Of a stretch of DNA of 64,000 bases, positions 28,943-38,489 are shown one piece after another (the stretch's first letter is position 1; each line of letters opens with the position of its first letter). Both the position numbers and the translations under genes were made by a program. The DNA is taken from assembly GCA_016720065.1 (NCBI GenBank), contig JADJXY010000002.1, forward strand, positions 3,051,001 through 3,115,000, in the 5' to 3' direction. This DNA comes from Betaproteobacteria bacterium (GTDB taxonomy: Bacteria; Pseudomonadota; Gammaproteobacteria; Burkholderiales; Rhodocyclaceae). Below the pieces are notes generated by a model. That model worked only from the letters and a program-made list of their open reading frames with translations. It was not told the origin of the DNA and did no database searches.

Positions 28943-30111
28943 TTTTCGTAACTTTCGAAACTGGCGATGCGGTCCTGGGTCTTGGCGAGATCCACAAGTT
29001 CCGGAGGAATGTAGTACTGCTTGCCGGCATGGTAAAAGGCGCGCACTACCGGTTCCAGAATCTGCTTCTCATTTTGCTCGACGACGACCGCCAGGCGGCC
29101 GCTGTCCAGGCGCACCAGGGAGCCGGTGGGATAGATGCCCAGGGTGCGGATGAAGCTTTGCACCAGGGCGCGGTCGAAATGGTGCTCGCTCCACTCCAGC
29201 AGTTTGCGCAGGGCAGGGGTGGGTGCCATGCCGCGGTGGTAGACCCGGTCCGAGGTCATGGCGTCATAGACGTCGACGATGGCCGCCATCTGTCCGGCCT
29301 GGCTGAGCTGGGGCCCCTTGCGGCCGGCAGGGTAACCGCTGCCGTCGATGCGTTCGTGGTGCTCGGCCACCACCGCGAGGGCGGTGGCCGAAAGGTTGGG
29401 GACCGCCCGCAAGAGGGCGAGGCCCTCCGGGACATGGGCCTTCATGAGGGCGAATTCGTCGTCGGACAGCTTGCCGGGTTTGTCGACGATGGCATCGTCC
29501 ACCCGGGCCTTGCCCACGTCGTGCAGCAGGCCCCCCAGGGCGATTTCGCGGATTTCCTCCCGCGGCAGTTGCAAGGCGCGGCCGAAGGCCGCCAGCAGGG
29601 AACACACGCCGACCGAGTGCTCGAAGGTGTAGCTGTCCTGGCTCTTGAGGCGGGCCAGGGGAAGCAGGGCGTCGGGGTTGCGGAAGATCGAATCCACCAG
29701 GCTGTCGACGAGGGGCTCGAAGCGCTCGGGTTCCACCGGCAGGCCGAGGCGCAGGTCGCCCATGAGATTGCGCGCCAGGCGGTTGGCTTCGCCGTGCAGG
29801 CGGCGGGCCCGCGCGGCTTCTTCCCGCACCTCGGTGGCGATGGGCTTGTCGTCGGCCTGGGCGGCGATTTCCTGCAGCAGGCGGTCGAGATCCTCGCTCA
29901 CCTCCTGCTGGGTGCGGGCCGCGAACACGTCGGCCCCCTTGATGGTGTCGATATACAACTCGCGCACGCCGATGGCGCGAATCTTTTCTATTGTCGCCGG
30001 GTCGCGCACATGGAACTTGCTCTTCAGAAAGGGATGGTCGAGCCAGCCACAATTGAGGTCGTGGACGAACATGCCCGGCAGCAACTGGTCGATACCGATC
30101 TTCTTGATCAT
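28906..30111 (-). CDS. DUF3391/HD-GYP c-di-GMP phosphodiesterase
   Basis: 401 aa. DUF3391 N-terminus (MIKKIGIDQLLPGMFVHDLN), a helical linker, then a canonical HD-GYP domain: HSVGVCSLLAAF, GGLLHDVGKARVDD, AEHHERIDGSGYPAG. All metal ligands appear present, so c-di-GMP hydrolysis is likely. First of a minus-strand cluster of three HD-GYP genes; divergent from groES, with 240 bp between them. Confidence 0.92.
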   Translation of the reverse strand: MIKKIGIDQLLPGMFVHDLNCGWLDHPFLKSKFHVRDPATIEKIRAIGVRELYIDTIKGADVFAARTQQEVSEDLDRLLQEIAAQADDKPIATEVREEAARARRLHGEANRLARNLMGDLRLGLPVEPERFEPLVDSLVDSIFRNPDALLPLARLKSQDSYTFEHSVGVCSLLAAFGRALQLPREEIREIALGGLLHDVGKARVDDAIVDKPGKLSDDEFALMKAHVPEGLALLRAVPNLSATALAVVAEHHERIDGSGYPAGRKGPQLSQAGQMAAIVDVYDAMTSDRVYHRGMAPTPALRKLLEWSEHHFDRALVQSFIRTLGIYPTGSLVRLDSGRLAVVVEQNEKQILEPVVRAFYHAGKQYYIPPELVDLAKTQDRIASFESYEKWNIDPYKWLPA

Positions 30112-30220
30112 CGTGGCGTTCGCAATGGCAATGGCGAAATTCTAGCCCGGAAATTCCGCCAGTATCGCGGTTGAGGGCGCCCTTGCGCCGACATCGGGGC
30201 GGCCAAATTTTCATGCCCCC

Positions 30221-30250
30221 CTTGAAAGTCCTCATGGCCGCCCCTATTAT
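30221..30250 (+). promoter_or_regulatory. Heat-shock promoter of groESL (sigma32-like, possibly also sigma70)
   Basis: CTTGAAA at 30221-30227 and CCCCTATTAT at 30241-30250, separated by 13 bp, match the sigma32 consensus closely. The same bases read as TTGAAA-N17-TATTAT for sigma70. The -10 box abuts the CIRCE operator. Confidence 0.75.
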
Positions 30251-30276
30251 TAGCACTCACCGGAAGCGAGTGCTAA
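30250..30276 (+). promoter_or_regulatory. CIRCE operator (HrcA site)
   Basis: TTAGCACTC-N9-GAGTGCTAA, a perfect match to the CIRCE inverted repeat, placed immediately downstream of the -10 box and 76 bp before the groES ATG. It predicts HrcA repression on top of sigma32 activation. Confidence 0.97.
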
Positions 30277-30352
30277 CAGCCGCTCCCGCCCCCCGGGGCA
30301 GTGCCCGGGCCGGTTTCCACCCTTAAGTCATCATTAGTCGAGGAGTCCATCC

Positions 30353-30643
30353 ATGAAAATCCGTCCGTTGCACGACCGTGTGATCGTCAAGCGCGTCGAA
30401 GCCGAGCGCACCACCGCCTCCGGCATCGTCATTCCCGATACCGCCGGCGAGAAGCCGGATCAGGGCGAAGTCCTGGCCGTCGGCCCGGGCAAGCGCGACG
30501 ACTCCGGCAAGCTCAACGCCCCGGACGTCAAGGTCGGCGACCGCGTTCTGTTCGGCAAATACGCCGGCCAGACGGTCAAGGTCGATGGCCAGGAGGTCCT
30601 GGTCATGCGCGAAGAAGACATCATGGGCGTGCTGGTTTCCTAA
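30353..30643 (+). CDS. groES: Co-chaperonin GroES
   Basis: 96 aa. KIRPLHDRVIVKRVEAE at the N-terminus, the mobile loop around ERTTASGIVIPDTA, and the C-terminal DGQEVLVMREEDIMGVL. Caps the GroEL ring. It lies 36 bp before groEL in one operon. Confidence 0.98.
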   Translation: MKIRPLHDRVIVKRVEAERTTASGIVIPDTAGEKPDQGEVLAVGPGKRDDSGKLNAPDVKVGDRVLFGKYAGQTVKVDGQEVLVMREEDIMGVLVS

Positions 30644-30679
30644 GCGCGTCTTTTCACGAAACCGATTCAGGAGATTCAC

Positions 30680-32323
<1,644 letters not shown>

Positions 32324-32482
32324 TCTGGCGCGGCGCCCGGTGCGCCAGGGCGTCGTTGCTCCCTGCTTGCCGTGCTACAGCACTGTCTTCGCAGGGGCGC
32401 CTAGCCCTGACGCACCGCGCTTGCGCCAGGGTGCGGCGCTTGGCTCGCCGGGCTTGCGCATACGGGCTTCGGCCCCATCAAG

Positions 32483-32512
32483 AAAAACCCGCGGTTCGCC
32501 GCGGGTTTTTTT
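32483..32512 (+). terminator. Rho-independent terminator downstream of groEL
   Basis: 12-bp stem AAAAACCCGCGG (32483-32494) with a TTCG tetraloop pairing to 32499-32510, then more T residues. The bases between groEL and this hairpin (32324-32482) are GC-rich with smaller inverted repeats (CCCTG...CAGGG) and no gene. After it an A/T-rich stretch probably holds the DUF485-actP promoter. Confidence 0.88.
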
Positions 32513-32613
32513 TGACGCTTTGTAACGCCCCGTAAGTTATCTGTAAGAACCGCGCCTTAGATTACGCTCCGCAGCAATGCCTCTATAACCAGCAAGTGCC
32601 GAGGAGCCAACCC

Positions 32614-32922
32614 ATGCAAGACGTCGTCGAACGGGTTTCTAGAAATCCGAAATTTCACGAGTTCATTGCCACGCGCAATACCTACTCGATCATCATGACC
32701 ATCCTGGGGGCCGCCGCCTACTACGGCTTCATCCTCCTGGTCGCCTTCAATGGCCCGTGGATCGGTACCAAGCTTGGTGCCGGCATGACCACCAGTATCG
32801 GCGTTCCCCTGGGCGTCGGGGTCATCGTTTTTACCATCATCATCACCTGGATCTACGTCCGTCGGGCCAATACCGAGTTCGACGAGACCAACGAAGCCAT
32901 CATCCGGGAGGCGCAGAAATAA
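32614..32922 (+). CDS. DUF485 membrane protein, ActP partner
   Basis: 102 aa from ATG 32614 behind GAGGAG; a GTG six codons earlier is less likely. Short cytosolic N-terminus (VERVSRNPKFHEFIATRN) and two membrane helices (IIMTILGAAAYYGFILLVAF; IGVPLGVGVIVFTIIITWIY), the DUF485/YjcH pattern. The stop is 1 bp from the actP start; DUF485 genes are almost always coupled to solute:sodium symporters of the ActP type. Confidence 0.92.
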   Translation: MQDVVERVSRNPKFHEFIATRNTYSIIMTILGAAAYYGFILLVAFNGPWIGTKLGAGMTTSIGVPLGVGVIVFTIIITWIYVRRANTEFDETNEAIIREAQK

Positions 32923-32923
32923 A

Positions 32924-34609
32924 ATGAATCGCAAACATATTTTCGCGGGCCTCGCGGCCCTCGTCGCCGCCGGGGTAGCTCTCGCGGCCGGCCCGGATCT
33001 GGGTCAGGTCCAGAAGCAGGAGACCAACGTCACCGCCATCGTGATGTTCGCCATCTTCGTGGCCGGCACGCTGTGGATCACCAAGTGGGCCGCCTCCAAG
33101 ACCAAGTCGGCGGCTGACTTCTACACCGCCGGGGGCGGCATCACCGGCTTTCAGAACGGTCTGGCCATCGCCGGTGACTACATGTCCGCCGCGTCCTTCC
33201 TGGGTATTTCCGGCCTGGTCTTCGCCAACGGCTTCGATGGCCTGATCTTCTCCATCGGCTGGCTGGTGGGCTGGCCGGTCATCACCTTCCTGATGGCCGA
33301 ACGCCTGCGCAACCTGGGCAAGTTCACCTTCGCCGACGTGGCCTCGTACCGCTTCGCCCAGACGCCGGTGCGCACCTTTGCCGCCATCTCTTCCCTGGTG
33401 GTCGTGGCCTTCTACATGATCGCCCAGATGGTTGGTGCCGGTCAGCTCATCAAGGTGCTCTTCGGCCTCGAATACATGTACGCCGAAATCCTGGTGGGCA
33501 CCATCATGATGATGTACGTGCTCTTCGGCGGCATGACCGCCACCACCTGGGTGCAGATCATCAAGGCCGTCATGCTCCTCTGCGGCGCCACCTTCATGGC
33601 CATCAGCGTGCTGATGCAGTTTGGCTTCAGCCCCGAAGCGCTGTTCACCAAGGCCGTCGAGGTGCATGCCAAGAAGGATGCCATCATGGCTCCGGGCGCC
33701 CTCATCAAGGATCCCGTTTCCGCCATCTCCGTCGGCATGGCCCTGATGTTCGGTACCGCCGGCCTGCCCCACATCCTGATGCGCTTCTTCACCGTGCCCA
33801 ACGCCAAGGAAGCCCGCAAGTCCGTTGCCTGGGCCACCACCTGGATCGGCTACTTCTACATCCTGACCTTCATCATCGGCTTCGGCGCCATCACCAATCT
33901 GGTGGCCTCTCCCGATTCCATCTACTACGTGGCTGACGCCACCGGCAAGCTGGGTCTGAAGGGCGGCGGCAACATGGCTGCGGTGCACCTCTCCAAGGCT
34001 GTAGGCGGCGACCTCTTCCTCGGCTTCATCTCCGCCGTGGCCTTCGCCACCATCCTCGCCGTGGTTGCCGGCCTGACCCTGTCCGGTGCCTCTGCGGTGT
34101 CCCACGACCTCTACGCCTCCGTGTTCAAGCGCGGTCAGGCCTCCTCCGATGCCGAATTGCGCGTCTCCAAGATCACTACCCTGTGCCTTGGTCTTCTGGC
34201 CGTCGTTCTGGGTATCGCCTTCGAGAAGGAGAACGTGGCCTACATGGTGATGCTGGCCTTCGTCATCGCCTGTTCCGGCAACTTCCCGGTGCTCTTCATG
34301 TCCGTGCTGTGGAAGAACTGCACCACCAGAGGGGCTGTCGTCGGTGGCTTCGTCGGTCTCATCCTGGCAGTCACGCTGACCATCGGATCTGCGAGCGTCT
34401 GGGAAGCCGTGCTGAAGAACCCCAAGGGTTCCGCCTGGTTCCCCTACAACTCTGCCGCCATCTTCTCCATGACTGCCGCCTTCTTCACCATCTGGCTGGT
34501 GTCCATCCTGGACAACTCCGAGCAGGCCAAGAAGGAGCGGGCTCTCTTCCCGGCACAGCAGTTGCGGTCCGAAACGGGTCTGGGTGCCGCGTCTGCCTCG
34601 GCGCACTGA
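32924..34609 (+). CDS. actP: Cation:acetate symporter ActP
   Basis: 561 aa solute:sodium symporter. An N-terminal signal-like segment (FAGLAALVAAGVALAAG) and about 13 hydrophobic helices. Signature stretches DFYTAGGGITGFQNGLAIAG and YMSAASFLGISGL match ActP/YjcG. Imports acetate and other short monocarboxylates at the inner membrane. Followed by a strong hairpin terminator and then, on the same strand, a two-component system that could plausibly regulate carboxylate uptake (inference from position). Confidence 0.93.
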   Translation: MNRKHIFAGLAALVAAGVALAAGPDLGQVQKQETNVTAIVMFAIFVAGTLWITKWAASKTKSAADFYTAGGGITGFQNGLAIAGDYMSAASFLGISGLVFANGFDGLIFSIGWLVGWPVITFLMAERLRNLGKFTFADVASYRFAQTPVRTFAAISSLVVVAFYMIAQMVGAGQLIKVLFGLEYMYAEILVGTIMMMYVLFGGMTATTWVQIIKAVMLLCGATFMAISVLMQFGFSPEALFTKAVEVHAKKDAIMAPGALIKDPVSAISVGMALMFGTAGLPHILMRFFTVPNAKEARKSVAWATTWIGYFYILTFIIGFGAITNLVASPDSIYYVADATGKLGLKGGGNMAAVHLSKAVGGDLFLGFISAVAFATILAVVAGLTLSGASAVSHDLYASVFKRGQASSDAELRVSKITTLCLGLLAVVLGIAFEKENVAYMVMLAFVIACSGNFPVLFMSVLWKNCTTRGAVVGGFVGLILAVTLTIGSASVWEAVLKNPKGSAWFPYNSAAIFSMTAAFFTIWLVSILDNSEQAKKERALFPAQQLRSETGLGAASASAH

Positions 34610-34629
34610 CGCGCTTCAGCAGCCAGCAC

Positions 34630-34656
34630 AAAACCCGGGCCTCGGCCCGGGTTTTT
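34630..34656 (+). terminator. Rho-independent terminator of actP
   Basis: Stem AAAACCCGGGC (34630-34640) pairing with 34645-34655 around CTCG, followed by T residues. Confidence 0.88.
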
Positions 34657-34785
34657 CGTTTCTTGAATTCCTGCCAGGGACGACAGAAAGCCCTGGCACC
34701 CCAAGGGAAGCCAGACGAACGCCATCCCGCGGCACGCGGAAGCGCGGCGGGCGGTGAATTGAGAATGCGGGGGAAAAAAACGGTA

Positions 34786-34842
34786 GGGGGTATCCAGTGC
34801 AGGAACAGATACCCCCTGAGTCGCGGGGTGAGCCGCAGACTC
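34786..34842. other. Two adjacent hairpins in the actP-regulator gap
   Basis: In the 332-bp gap 34610-34941, GGGGGTATC (34786-34794) pairs with GATACCCCC (34808-34816). Immediately after it GAGTCGCGG (34818-34826) pairs with CCGC-A-GACTC (34833-34842, one bulge). No T-tract follows. Downstream an A/T-rich region (34870-34925) probably holds the promoter of the response regulator. The hairpins could be a small RNA, part of a leader, or a protein-binding site. No gene is visible in the gap. Confidence 0.5.
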
Positions 34843-34941
34843 CTAAGACCATAAAGGAGAACAGCGGGGTCTAATATAGCGGCTTACCCTTACGCAAATC
34901 TTACGCCATAATTATTAACTCAATTTCCGGCACCCCCTCCC

Positions 34942-35625
34942 ATGCGAATTCTGATTGCAGAAGACGATTCCATCATCTCCGACGGCTTGGCGCGGTCCCT
35001 GCGGCGCAACGGCTACGCCATCGACTGCGCCTACAATGGCACCGATGCCGAAAGTGCCCTGATGACGGGGACTTACGACCTCCTCATCCTCGATCTCGGC
35101 CTGCCGCGCCTCTCCGGTCTGGAGGTACTCAGGCGCCTGAGGGCCAGGAATTCGCAGTTGCCGGTCCTCATCCTTACGGCCCTGGACGGCACCAGTGACC
35201 GGGTCAAGGGTCTGGATCTGGGAGCCGACGACTACATGGCCAAACCCTTCGAACTTCCCGAACTCGAAGCCCGGGTGCGGGCGCTGACGCGGCGCTCCTC
35301 CGGCACGGCGCCGGTCATCCAGTGTGGCGAGTTGAGTTACGATCAGGTGGGACGGGTCGCCCAGATCAAGGGGCAAGCGGTCGAGTTGTCCGCCCGGGAA
35401 GTCGGGCTGCTGGAAATTCTCCTCTCCCGGGCGGGTCGCCTGGTGAGCAAGGATCAACTGGTCGATCACCTCTGCGGTTGGGGCGAGGAGGTCAGCCACA
35501 ACGCCATCGAGGTCTATGTGCATCGCCTGCGCAAGAAACTGGAGGCCGGCGGGGTCCGTATCGTGACCGTCCGCGGATTGGGATATTGTCTTGAAAAGCC
35601 CCAGGACGACCAGCACAAGCCCTGA
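34942..35625 (+). CDS. OmpR-family response regulator (TctD/QseB-like)
   Basis: 227 aa. Receiver with acidic pair EDD at residues 7-9, phosphoacceptor Asp51 in YDLLILDLGLP, and Lys101 in YMAKPF. The C-terminal winged helix includes LSAREVGLLEILLSRAGRLV and NAIEVYVHRLRKKLE. The kinase gene begins inside its 3' end. Confidence 0.93.
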   Translation: MRILIAEDDSIISDGLARSLRRNGYAIDCAYNGTDAESALMTGTYDLLILDLGLPRLSGLEVLRRLRARNSQLPVLILTALDGTSDRVKGLDLGADDYMAKPFELPELEARVRALTRRSSGTAPVIQCGELSYDQVGRVAQIKGQAVELSAREVGLLEILLSRAGRLVSKDQLVDHLCGWGEEVSHNAIEVYVHRLRKKLEAGGVRIVTVRGLGYCLEKPQDDQHKP

Positions 35626-37087
35626 CAGCGAGCGCTCGCTCTTTGGCGAAATCCTGGATTGGATGCTGGCGCCGCTGCTTTTCGTCTGGCCCCTCAGCAT
35701 CGCCATCACCCACTATTTCGCCAGCAACGTTGCCAGTTTCCCCTACGACCAGGGGCTGCGCGAGCACGTTGCGACCGTGGCCCGCCAGATCAAGTTCGCC
35801 AGCGGCAAACCCGTCATCAACCTGCCGGGATCGGCCCGGGCCTTCTTGCGCGCCGACGAGACGGATACCGTCTACTTTCACGTCGTCAATCAGGACGGTA
35901 CGGCCCTCCTGGGCGACAGCGAGTTGCCTGTCCCCGACGCCCTCGAATACGAACCCGACCGGGTGGGGGAAATCTTCTTTCGCGATACGGAGTTCAACGG
36001 CGAGGAATTGCGCGTTGCCTACAGTTATCTCGCCGACACCAAGGCCCCCCGCGACCGTTGGGTGCTCATCGAGGTGGGCGAAACCCTGGAAAAACGCACC
36101 CAATTGGGCAACAAAATCGTCGCCAGCGTCATCCTCCCCCAATTCATCATCATCCCCGTGGCGGTCATTCTGGTGTGGTTCGGGCTTTCCCGGGGGCTGC
36201 GTCCTCTCAATCGCTTGCGAAAAACCCTGGAGACTCGCGCGCCGGAAGACCTCTCTCCCATTGCCACCCGTCGTGTGCCCGAGGAACTCGAACCCCTGGT
36301 GGAAGCCTTCAACGACATGCTCGACCGCATGCGCCGCAGCGTCGAAGTGCAGCAACGCTTCGTCGCCGATGCCTCCCACCAGTTGCGTACGCCCCTCACC
36401 GGCCTGAAAACCCAGGCCCAGTTCGCCCTGCGGGAAACCGATCCCGAAACCCTGCGCCACGCCCTCGGACAGATCGCCGCCGGCGTGGACCGCGCCAGCC
36501 GCCTGGTCAATCAGCTCCTGACGCTGGCCCGCACCGAAGGCACCGAACTGGTCCAGAAGGGACAGGAACCCGTTGACCTCGCGCTTCTGGTGCGCGACCT
36601 GGTAGCCGACAGCGTTGGTCGCGCCCTGGAACGGGGTATCGATTTGGGCTTCGAAGCCGTCGATCAGGCCATGGTGATGGGAAATCCGGTAATGCTGCGC
36701 GAACTGGCTGCCAATCTGGTGGATAACGCCATCCGCTACACCCCCGACCGGGGCCAGGTGACCTGCCGGGTCAAGACACAGGCCAGCCGGGTCATTCTGG
36801 AAATAGAAGACAACGGCATCGGGATCAGCGAAGACGACGCCGAGCTCGTCTTCGAGCGCTTCTACCGGGTCAACGACGCGGCAAGCGAAGGCAGTGGCCT
36901 CGGTCTCGCCATCGTGCGGGAAATTGCCTTGCAGCACGATGCCTCCGCCAGCCTGCGCCCCAACTCCAGCGGTGTTGGCAGTGTGGCCAAGGTCGTCTTC
37001 CCCGCCTGGGTGCCCCCGCCGGCGCCCATGCCGCCCCCGGACGACTTCGCTGAACTGTACCGGCAGTCGCCTCCGGTCGGCAGTTAA
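35591..37087 (+). CDS. Sensor histidine kinase (TctE-like, 2CSK_N domain)
   Basis: 498 aa from TTG 35591, overlapping the regulator by 35 bp. First helix MLAPLLFVWPLSIAITHYF, then a periplasmic 2CSK_N-type sensor (residues about 45-175), second helix IILPQFIIIPVAVILVWFGL-like near 185, HAMP, and the H-box FVADASHQLRTPL with the phospho-accepting His. Catalytic boxes: NLVDNAIRY, DNGIGI, GSGLGLAI. The family usually senses carboxylates such as tricarboxylates; position beside actP suggests but does not prove this. The C-terminus has a Pro-rich tail. Confidence 0.92.
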   Translation: MKSPRTTSTSPDSERSLFGEILDWMLAPLLFVWPLSIAITHYFASNVASFPYDQGLREHVATVARQIKFASGKPVINLPGSARAFLRADETDTVYFHVVNQDGTALLGDSELPVPDALEYEPDRVGEIFFRDTEFNGEELRVAYSYLADTKAPRDRWVLIEVGETLEKRTQLGNKIVASVILPQFIIIPVAVILVWFGLSRGLRPLNRLRKTLETRAPEDLSPIATRRVPEELEPLVEAFNDMLDRMRRSVEVQQRFVADASHQLRTPLTGLKTQAQFALRETDPETLRHALGQIAAGVDRASRLVNQLLTLARTEGTELVQKGQEPVDLALLVRDLVADSVGRALERGIDLGFEAVDQAMVMGNPVMLRELAANLVDNAIRYTPDRGQVTCRVKTQASRVILEIEDNGIGISEDDAELVFERFYRVNDAASEGSGLGLAIVREIALQHDASASLRPNSSGVGSVAKVVFPAWVPPPAPMPPPDDFAELYRQSPPVGS

Positions 37088-37154
37088 GCCCAGGGCGCCC
37101 CGCCGACAGGGATGCAGAGCTTTGCCACACCTCGTTCCCCGCGCTTGCCATGGC

Positions 37155-37183
37155 TTGCCCGGCACCGAGCGCATGAGTATAAT
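37155..37183 (+). promoter_or_regulatory. Promoter of tRNA-Phe
   Basis: TTGCCC (37155-37160), 17-bp spacer, and a perfect TATAAT (37178-37183), 13 bp before the tRNA 5' end. A G/C-rich discriminator (TCGGCC) follows the -10, as in stringently controlled tRNA promoters. Confidence 0.8.
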
Positions 37184-37196
37184 TCGGCCTCCCTTC

Positions 37197-37272
37197 GGCC
37201 AGTTAGCTCAGTTGGTAGAGCAGCGGATTGAAAATCCGCGTGTCCGTGGTTCGATTCCGCGACTGGCCACCA
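37197..37272 (+). tRNA. tRNA-Phe (anticodon GAA)
   Basis: 76 nt with encoded CCA. Acceptor GGCCAGT pairs with ACTGGCC, D-loop AGTTGGTAGA, anticodon stem GCGGA/TCCGC around TTGAAAA, T-loop GGTTCGATTCC. It is the last core-chromosome feature before phage-type genes begin. Confidence 0.97.
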
Positions 37273-37278
37273 AAATTC

Positions 37279-37309
37279 AACGCCCAACTGTTCTCAGTTG
37301 GGCGTTTTC
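37279..37309 (+). terminator. Terminator after tRNA-Phe
   Basis: Perfect 12-bp stem AACGCCCAACTG (37279-37290) / CAGTTGGGCGTT (37295-37306) with loop TTCT, ending in TTTTC, seven bases after the tRNA. Confidence 0.88.
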
Positions 37310-37535
37310 ATTTGTGCTTCCCGCATGCCACGCGGGGTTCCCGCACATTCTGCGTGTGCGACCGGGGTCCTGTGGTCTGGCAGGAACATCCCCAGTTGCG
37401 CTCCGTTCCGCCCTCTCTTCTCTCGAAATCGGCGCTAACTTCTTCGCCGTGGCACACGCACATGGCCTTTTGCGACCATGATTTGTGCGCGTGCCATTGC
37501 CATTCGTTGTCGGGCTTGCTTGGAGCAGCAGTCCG
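37310..37535. other. Non-coding stretch at the probable chromosome-prophage junction
   Basis: 226 bp between the tRNA-Phe terminator and the end of the first minus-strand prophage gene. I see no start/RBS-supported gene. Plus-strand open frames cross it only by reading through the tRNA. The composition changes here from the surrounding core style. The left attachment site of the prophage may lie in or near this stretch, but the right copy is outside the window. Confidence 0.4.
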
Positions 37536-38486
37536 TCACGCCAACACTGCCGCCGCGCAAGGCATGGAATACAAGCCTGCGCGTTGCTGCGTGACGACGA
37601 GTGCTCCGTAGGCCGCCAGTCGAGCCTCGTGCTCCGGCTTGCCCTTGTCCTTCGACTTGATCTTGAACAGGTCAATCGGCTTGTCGCTCTTCTGGCCAGC
37701 GCGCTGCATGATCCTTTCTCCGTCCACCTCGACTCCCTTGAACGACCACAGCGACTCGAAGACCTTAGCCTGACCATCGGTGAACCGGATCGGCGTGGCC
37801 TGCACGTCCGGCAGCGTCGCCCACTTGAAGTCCGCTGAGAATGGCCCGTTCACAGGTGCGGCCGGATCGGCCACTGCTGGCGCTGCAGACGGTGCCGAAG
37901 GGATGAACGAGATCCCGCCGCCATAGAACGTGAATCGTTCTTCCAGCGCCAGCCATTCCACTCCTGAGCCGAATGGCGATCCACGAGTCGTGCGCGGCCT
38001 GGGAGTGATGACTCGGATGTTGCTACCCGCAACTCGGACACGATCCAGCAAGGTCGGCTCATGCAGCACTCTCGTCAGATCTCGGGCCAGCACGACCGGA
38101 GATCGGCGGGCGTTACCGAGCCGCCAAGCACCGTCGCCCAAATCATCTACGTCGTCGCGACTCTCGATGTCGAGCGCGAGGCGCATTTTCTGCCGCAGCC
38201 AGTCTTCATCCAGGGCCAATGCCGCACCATCGATTGCCTCGACCGGCACCTGGCCACACTCCGGGCAACGGCAGATCCGACCGCCCCGGCCGTCACTCCA
38301 GACCTGCGCCCGATGCTGCTGGCAGTGGGGGCAGAGCACAAAAGACTGATCCAGCACTGCTGGCCTGACCGTTTTGCCGAGCACAGACAAAGCAGATACC
38401 TCGCGTGGCGACAGCGTGGCACGCAGTACCGGCGTGCCACCCGCGAACAGACGGCAAACCAAGGCCCAGGCATCGTGCGTCGCCAT
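37536..38486 (-). CDS. Prophage protein of unknown function with a zinc ribbon
   Basis: 316 aa. A zinc-ribbon-like motif is formed by Cys52-x2-Cys55 (CPHC) and Cys72-x-Cys74-x2-Cys77 (CRCPEC). The C-terminal half has no motif I recognise. It begins 3 bp after the stop of the upstream gene (38490-39725) and is therefore its operon partner. Both are divergent from the XRE-ImmA operon. I cannot name a family. Possibilities are a lysogenic-conversion/defence function or a DNA- or RNA-binding accessory of the 411-aa protein. Confidence 0.65.
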   Translation of the reverse strand: MATHDAWALVCRLFAGGTPVLRATLSPREVSALSVLGKTVRPAVLDQSFVLCPHCQQHRAQVWSDGRGGRICRCPECGQVPVEAIDGAALALDEDWLRQKMRLALDIESRDDVDDLGDGAWRLGNARRSPVVLARDLTRVLHEPTLLDRVRVAGSNIRVITPRPRTTRGSPFGSGVEWLALEERFTFYGGGISFIPSAPSAAPAVADPAAPVNGPFSADFKWATLPDVQATPIRFTDGQAKVFESLWSFKGVEVDGERIMQRAGQKSDKPIDLFKIKSKDKGKPEHEARLAAYGALVVTQQRAGLYSMPCAAAVLA

Positions 38487-38489
38487 TGA

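Noticed and set aside
36894..37481. Plus-strand frame running from the kinase gene through tRNA-Phe
   Set aside because: It reads through a tRNA and its terminator and has no RBS; not a gene.
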